A DNA stretch of 64,000 bases, from positions 558,001 to 622,000 of the forward strand of contig CAJNDS010000047.1 in the NCBI GenBank assembly GCA_905221605.1, written 5' to 3'. The DNA comes from Symbiodinium natans. Its lineage: Eukaryota > Sar > Dinophyceae > Suessiales > Symbiodiniaceae. Below are positions 58,635-64,000 of this stretch, piece after piece (positions within the stretch are counted from its first letter, which is position 1; each line of letters starts with the position of its first letter). The translations under genes were made by a program, and so were the position numbers. The notes beneath the pieces are model-generated. The model was not told where the DNA came from. It made no database searches and worked only from the letters and a program-made list of their open reading frames with translations.

Positions 58635-61477
58635 AATGCGCAGGATCGTGTCTTCCCGCTGCCGGGCGCACCCGTTATGAATACAGAAGTACGATTAGCG
58701 GCCAGGCCGTACGAGCACGCTCCCAGCAGCGCTGCCAGGTGTCCGTCCGCCCCCCAAAAGGTATCACAGAGGCGCGTAAGGAAGGCGGGACCAACCGCGA
58801 GCGCAAAGATGCTGGCTCGAGTCCTCGGATCGTGCTCGTTGCTCAACGAGTCATGGGACAGGCGTAGACACTCCGCATGCCACAGCGCAGGAGTCCGGGC
58901 GTCCTCTTGGCCGGGCAGCGGAGAGTCAGGCAGCGTAGCTAACACGCCACTCAGCAGCGTTGGCGTCCATTCTTTGCGATAGGATTGTTCCTCCGCAAGC
59001 CAAAGGTTGAGGAAGCTTTGCAAGGGGTTGGAAGCCCCCGGACCCGCAGTAAGCGATGCCTGCGCAGCTTGCGTTTCGTGCTTGCCTCTGAAGACTTGGC
59101 AGACCTCCGGGTGAATGAGCTGTGCCCATGTGTCGTGCCAGTTCCCTCTCACCACTAGCCCGATAAGGAGGACAAGCACTAAATCTGTGAGAAAGCCCGG
59201 CAACCACAGTGGCTGCCGGATGGCATCAAGAGGCGAGTCTTCTAGCGGAACGCCCAATGCAACATGCTGCCTTTCCCTAGGCATGTGTAACAGAGCATCC
59301 CAAAGCGGGGTAGAGGCTCCTCCGGGCAGAACCTCAAGCTGGCTGACTCTCGGCAGTGAGGGTCGTTGCGCGAATTGGTTGTGCTGTTCATCAGTCAAGA
59401 GCAGGGCAATGGTTATATTGACTGGCTGCATGGCCTTACTTTCTCCAGGGCCGGTGAAAAGCTTCTTCGGGGCAAGGAGCTCTATAAACATGCCTGGGTA
59501 GGCCACATCCCCCTTGTCTTCTCTCAAGGTAACCAGCAAAGCAGTGCCCTTGGCCGGCACTTTACCAGCGACAGCAAACCACTTTTTAGCCCAGTCAGGG
59601 ACATCCGCCAACTCCGGTGTAAGGAGCATGACCGATGCCCTTGGGTAAACTCGATGGAGAAGGCAGATTGGCCATGTATGCGTGCCGGGCTTTATCGCCA
59701 CAGGGGTGGCGGCCCGCTTGACCGCAGCTTGCTCTGGGTAGTGATACTGTTCCGAGGGCTCCTCCTCGATTTCTGCTTCCGAGGCCATGGCTAGAAACTG
59801 ATAACCCAGCATGTCAACCAGGCGCTCTAACGACAGGTGGGGGAGCCACATACCCAAAACTAGTTTCATCGTGGGACCAAGTTCATGATACGGGGGCGGC
59901 AAATCAGCCAGATGCGGCTTGGCATCCGTCAGGAGGACTTGGGTGCAGTCAGCACGGAGACTTGCAATGCTCCGGTTCTCAGCGGAAGGTATCCGGAGAA
60001 AAGCCTCCATATCGGGGCGTCTGATTTGCCGTCCCAGCACGGAGTTGATGAAAGTTTTAGACTTATCCGAAAGCTGGACAGAGCCACACGCAACCCCCAT
60101 CAAACCTGCTCGCACTGCGCGATCCATCCGGGGGTCGGCCAAGCCGCAAATCTTTTTAGTCAATTCCTTATGCACATAATCCCCCGGCGTGAGCTGGAAT
60201 AGCTCTTCACTGTGGACAAAGTGACCATAAGAGTGTCCACCACTGCCAAGTGACTCAGGTCCAGTGAAGTAGTAGAGACGCGCTCCCGCGCCAATCGCTT
60301 GCGTCCTTGCTGCCTGGCTGGGCCGGAAGATACAAAGCTGGTCGCTCTCATGATGGACAAGACTAACAGCGTGCCGCAATTCCGAACCCAGGATATATTG
60401 CAGCATGGCCCGTGGCATGGCAACGCCGCCCAAACGTGCCTTGATGTGGACAAAATCGCCCTTGCAGTCAGGAAGCTTTTGGCGCTCATGCCAAGCGATA
60501 GCCACAGCAGCGCCCGTATACGACCCAGCAGAGAAACCCGTAACGCACAGTTTGCACTCGCCAGCTCTACCCGCGGCGAGGCCCACATGCAGAGCGGTCA
60601 GCGCAGCAGTATGTGGCATGTGCAAGTGAGCCAGGGCAGGGCACATTGTCAGGGAGGCTTCTACCGAGCTGATTCTAGCACGAACCGCCGCTGGCAGACC
60701 GCATCCTTCGACCTGAGGGTACAGAGCACGTGCCCATAGCTGGGCGGCTTGGGGCAGGAGCAACAATGCATGTGCGGCATTACCGCTGGTCGAAAGCAAC
60801 AACGGGCGTTGTGTGTCCTCATATCGGACCTTTTTGCCCTGGTTGTCCCGGACTGTTTCCATTTCTAAGCCAGTGAGTGCATAGGAATTGGCTGTGTGAA
60901 TGATGCTACCCGACACAGTGGGGGGCGTATTCTCGGCCTTCCCATTCATCCCGCTAATGAAGAGCGACCGACATTCCCCTGAGGGGGTTAGGTGAGGCTT
61001 TGGAGGCGGGTACTGGTAGGCAGGAAAGGCAAAGGCTGCCAGGGCTTGTTGCACACGCATGGCTAGTCCATCATCCCAGTATTGACTGAGGCCCAACGGC
61101 GTGACCTTTATGTCTGCGGCGAAGAGAGGCCACGGCAGATCCGCCTGGGCCAGCCAAGCATGCGCAGCGGCAGCAAGAAGAGCAAGCGGCCCAGTTGGGG
61201 TATTGGGTCGACTGCGCCATTTCGGGGTATTGGGCAGTAGATCGAGGACTGCAAACCTTCGCAGCTCTTCTGCCTCCCACCTGGCAGTGAACAAGGTGTC
61301 ATGGTCAAGCAACATCAAGACCACCCCTGGCGCAAGGACTCTGAGGACTGCCAGAATTTCGGGCCCCGCCCACGTAAAGTGCACAGAAGCTAGCCCCGCT
61401 TCCTTGGTGTTAATGTTAAGTGTACAGCATGTATCCAGGTACAGTGAATGGGTGCAGTAGGAAAGACACCAAATGCC
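58635..61477 (-). pseudogene. Hydrolase-like plus helicase N-terminal half (split by copia insertion)
   Basis: Open from 61477 (stop at 61478-61480, 6 bp short of the second copia LTR) to the insertion point. The start is uncertain because no ATG precedes the conserved part: THSLYLDTCCTLNI, VLMLLDHDTLFTARWEAEEL. Around 60510-60550 it has LCVTGFSAGSYTGAA, a G-x-S-x-G nucleophile elbow, followed by VHHESDQLCIF and GHSYGHFVHSEELF, where acid and His candidates lie, suggesting an alpha/beta-hydrolase domain. The last codons are SVFITGAPGSGKTRSCAF (Walker A, P-loop) up to 58635. The original next codon was at 49690. A protein joining a hydrolase-like domain to an SF1 helicase is unusual; no name can be given. 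Confidence 0.55.
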
Positions 61478-61485
61478 CTAAGGCA

Positions 61486-61613
61486 TGTTGAGTCTGAGCA
61501 GAACGAGTTTGACACCGGAGGCTTAGGCTCAAGAGTCGAAAGCGAGAAAAGTTGTTTTGCCTTTAGAGCGTGGTAGGAAAAGTGAGCCATGATGTTTACC
61601 ACGTTTTTCAACA
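61486..61613 (+). repeat. 5' LTR of copia element 2
   Basis: 128 bp with inverted tips TGTTGA..TCAACA, ending directly before TGGTAGCGGAGCACC. The second LTR is not in the window, so the start is inferred from the tips. Confidence 0.6.
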
Positions 61614-61627
61614 TGGTAGCGGAGCAC
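61614..61627 (+). promoter_or_regulatory. Candidate primer-binding site of copia element 2
   Basis: TGGTAGCGGAGCAC, identical to the site in copia element 1. The LTR end CA plus TGG creates an ATG across the junction (61613-61615). Confidence 0.6.
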
Positions 61628-63772
61628 CTGAGTCAGGGTGCGATGATGCTACAGCAAGCTGGATGGACGAAGATTTTTCCATGGAGCATGATGGTTTTCA
61701 TGTCTGTGCGAGAAGTGTGTGCCAGCAACCTCCAGAACCTTCAGCAGATGGCAGAGCAGACAGTTGCAGCAAGCAGTGGTGCCCTGGACGCTTTGAGTTC
61801 AGGAAGATGGCAGCAGGAATTGTTCCTGTTTGCAGTGCTGGTTTTCATGAGCAGCATTTTAGCAGGAATGGCGTGGTCGTTCTTGCGAGAGATTGCAACT
61901 GAAGAGCGAGAGATCGAGACTGTCGCCCATGAAGAGTTCATGCCTGATGTTTACATTGCAAAGTCAAGAACAGCAGTGCACAAGCATCGAGAATGCCGTG
62001 GCCTGGACAGTGCGGATCAGGCGCAAGTCGTACGTGCACCTGGATGTAGAGTTTGCTTTCCAGATGGCTATGTTTACATTCAAGGGCAGACAGAAGTAAA
62101 GAGAAGGAGGTTTACCCAGATGACTGGATGTGGTTTCTGGATGAGAGTCCTTTGCAGTGCAGTTCTTCTACTTTGTGCAGGGCTCGTTACAGCAGAAGGT
62201 TGGTTGTTGATGATCAAGAATGTGAAAGCAAAGGCAGCAAGAAGCAGTACAGAGATATTGCTAGATGAAGCAGAGCTCGTTATGTCAAAGCCGCTGCCCA
62301 GGAATTCGATTTCCCTCCAGGATGACCTGAAGACTATTGCCTTGGAGGATGAGCATGCCGAGGTGCAGCATGCGACTCATGCACTTGGTGGAAGCAGCAA
62401 GAATGTGCATGTGAGAAGAGAGAGAGAAGAGACAGAACATGTGGAGCTCATGTCCTTCAGTTTGCAGCGTCGTCAAACCAAAGAAGCCCCAATACGCTAT
62501 GAAGATCAAGACAACGAAGAAAACTACAACCTCGAGATTGTGAAGTACATGATCGCAGGATTTGAAGCATCAAGAAACTTCGACATCACGAATTTGAAGA
62601 TTGAGGTGAAAAGATGGTATGAAGGTACAAGAAGATTCCTTCGAAGCCTTGAGTCGAGCTACGCCCCTGAGATCTCAGTCATGTTTCACAAGCAGAAAGA
62701 AATCATTTTCGTGTTGTTGATGATCGTGATGTGCACCCCGATTGGTTTGGTTACTTGGATCAGCCTGTACAACATGTGTGCCATCCAAAGCAAAAGAAAA
62801 GAGTGTTTTAAGAGAAGAGTTTCAAGGAGAGCCAGGTATCAAGAAGTTCGTGCATGTGGTGTTCAGAAGAAGACGCTCATGTTCATTGTGTTGCTGTACA
62901 CAAACACGCAAGCAGCTGAAGCCATGAATGCCCAGATGGAGCAAGCAATGCAATCTTTGGCCCAGCAGACAGCAACGAACACCCAACAGATAAACGACCT
63001 GGTTAGCGCAGTTCAGCAGCAAGCATCCCAGCAGCAGCAAGCAAGCACAGCAGCTCAAAACGCAGCAGCAGCCAGTGAAGGTGAGATGAGAGAAATGTTT
63101 CGCAACATGCTACAAGTGGCTACAAGAACGAGCACAGCGGTCCACGAGGCAGCAAGCATGATCAACAATATGGGTCAAATGCATCGAGATTTTCGTGAGC
63201 ATCAAGAAGCACGAGAACAAGCACAAGCAGAAAGAGAAAAGAGAAGAGAGAAGGGAGATGTCGAGTTGCACAAGATGATCAAGACCCCCGACGTGTTCAA
63301 CCCAAGCAGTTTCAAAGAAGAGCATGAAGGCTGGAGTGAATTCAGACACAAGATGCGAACCTGGATTGGAGCGTTGGACCCAGAGATGTTAGCAAGAATT
63401 GAAGCCGTTGAAGCAAAGAGAAGTGAAGCTGTTGAGTTTTCCACCTTGAGTGACGAGCACAAAGCCGTTAGCAAGAAGCTCTACACGATCCTCACTTCGT
63501 ACACGAAAGGTCGCCCATTGAGAACGATCAAGCAGATTACAGAGGAGAATGGTTTAGAAGCATGGAGAATTTTGCTCGAAGAACATGAACCCTACACTCG
63601 TGGTAGAAGTCTTCGATTGCTGACTAGCCTCACGAAGTACAAGTTTGAAAACAAGAAGACCACCATGGAGAACATCCTTGCATTCGAAGAAGCAATCGAG
63701 CAGTATGAAAAGGCATCAGGAGATGTGGTGCAAGATGATTTGAAGATTTCAATTATCCTCAATCAGCAAGAT

Positions 63773-63800
63773 GGTCAACTTCGACAGGTCAACTTCGACA
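63773..63800 (+). repeat. 14-bp tandem duplication disrupting gag
   Basis: GGTCAACTTCGACA occurs at 63773-63786 and 63787-63800. One copy restores the Gag frame. Confidence 0.85.
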
Positions 63801-64000
63801 ACACATGTTGCTCAACTTGAGAGATGATACAAAGTATTCAAGTCTTCGTCAGTTTCTCCTGTCCTATGAGCAAAACACACGCTGGACCACAACTGACTTG
63901 ATCAACGCCGGCAACGACCACGGTGGACAAGCAGACATGGATGTCAGCAACGTGAACAAAGATGATAGAAAAAGGCCCTGGAGATCCAAAGGAAAAGGAA

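Larger units (their letters stand above)
61486..64000 (+). mobile_element. Copia element 2, 5' part (runs out of window)
   Basis: A single LTR is visible at 61486-61613, followed by a primer-binding-site candidate at 61614 and a Gag gene. It lies immediately beside the broken hydrolase/helicase gene, which it may also interrupt. The other end is outside the window, so the target duplication cannot be checked. Confidence 0.7.
61589..64000 (+). pseudogene. Copia element 2 membrane-Gag protein, frameshifted and incomplete
   Basis: Open from 61589 (start possibly the ATG at 61613, MVAEHLSQGAMM) to 63820. N-terminal hydrophobic helix (ELFLFAVLVFMSSILAGMAW), then a Cys/His segment (DVYIAKSRTAVHKHRECRG .. 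GCRVCFPDG), further hydrophobic helices (RVLCSAVLLLCAGLVTA; IIFVLLMIVMCTPIGLVTWI; LMFIVLLYTN), a Gln/Ala-rich coiled coil (AVQQQASQQQQASTAAQNA), then a copia Gag domain (KTPDVFNPSSF, AVSKKLYTILTSYTKGRPL). A 14-bp tandem duplication at 63773-63800 shifts the frame. Gag continues in the other frame to the window end (MLLNLRDDTKYSSLRQFLLS, and a Lys/Arg end). The Gag part is certain by similarity to element 1; the function of the membrane part is unknown. Confidence 0.7.

Noticed and set aside
61520..61545. Relict spliced-leader sequence (GGCTCAAG in the copia 2 LTR)
   Set aside because: Only about eight bases match the dinoflagellate spliced-leader end; too short to support.

Overview
The window looks like nuclear DNA of a dinoflagellate. 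The evidence is indirect but agrees: nearly all coding capacity is retroelements of types typical of that group (tyrosine-recombinase retroelements, Ty1/copia with Lys/Gly-rich Gag, LINEs with EEP endonuclease, RNase H and zinc-finger tails), set in GC-rich, repeat-heavy DNA. There is a short GT-AG intron, and nothing resembles a bacterial operon. Few intact cellular genes are present.

Layout. 0-2.4 kb: frameshifted LINE-type reverse transcriptase (RT) remnant on the minus strand. 2.38-9.46 kb: an AT-rich island that is a decayed endogenous Polinton-like virus (PLV), with penton-type minor capsid protein (-), lipase-like protein (+), double-jelly-roll major capsid protein (+), fibre with C-terminal S74-type chaperone (+) and A32/FtsK-type packaging ATPase (-). 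It has nonsense and frameshift lesions and a 677-bp terminal-repeat retrotransposon in miniature (TRIM) inserted in the lipase gene. 9.5-13 kb: low-complexity DNA and LINE 3' remnants. 13-18 kb: a first tyrosine-recombinase (YR) retroelement (YR, RT, RNase H) without a visible gag. 18-23 kb: a long minus-strand LINE. 23.8-33.0 kb: a second, nearly complete 9.16-kb YR retroelement with A1-ORFs-B1-A2-B2 split direct repeats. Its polyprotein places a 2-oxoglutarate dioxygenase-like domain and a cytosine-methyltransferase-like domain upstream of the RT. 33-38.7 kb: tandem repeats, a foldback element with 102-bp inverted ends, an unrecognised broken polyprotein and an (AG)n tract. 38.8-41.1 kb: a minus-strand P-loop NTPase-like gene with at least one intron. 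41.5-45 kb: tandem and dispersed repeats. 45.1-61.5 kb: a minus-strand unit (hydrolase-like plus SF1 helicase-like protein, and an unrecognised 851-aa protein) split by an 8.94-kb copia element with identical 135-bp LTRs and 5-bp target duplications. 61.5-64 kb: the 5' part of a second copia element.

How the parts relate. The window is a nest of mobile DNA. The TRIM sits in the viral lipase gene, a copia element sits in the helicase gene, and a YR element sits in a satellite-like array that also preserves a related empty site. The strongest candidate for something new is the 23.8-33.0 kb element: a mobile element apparently carrying both a DNA-methylation writer-like and an oxidative eraser-like domain in one polyprotein, together with a YR-style integration signature (AAATAA core at both ends and at the B1/A2 junction).
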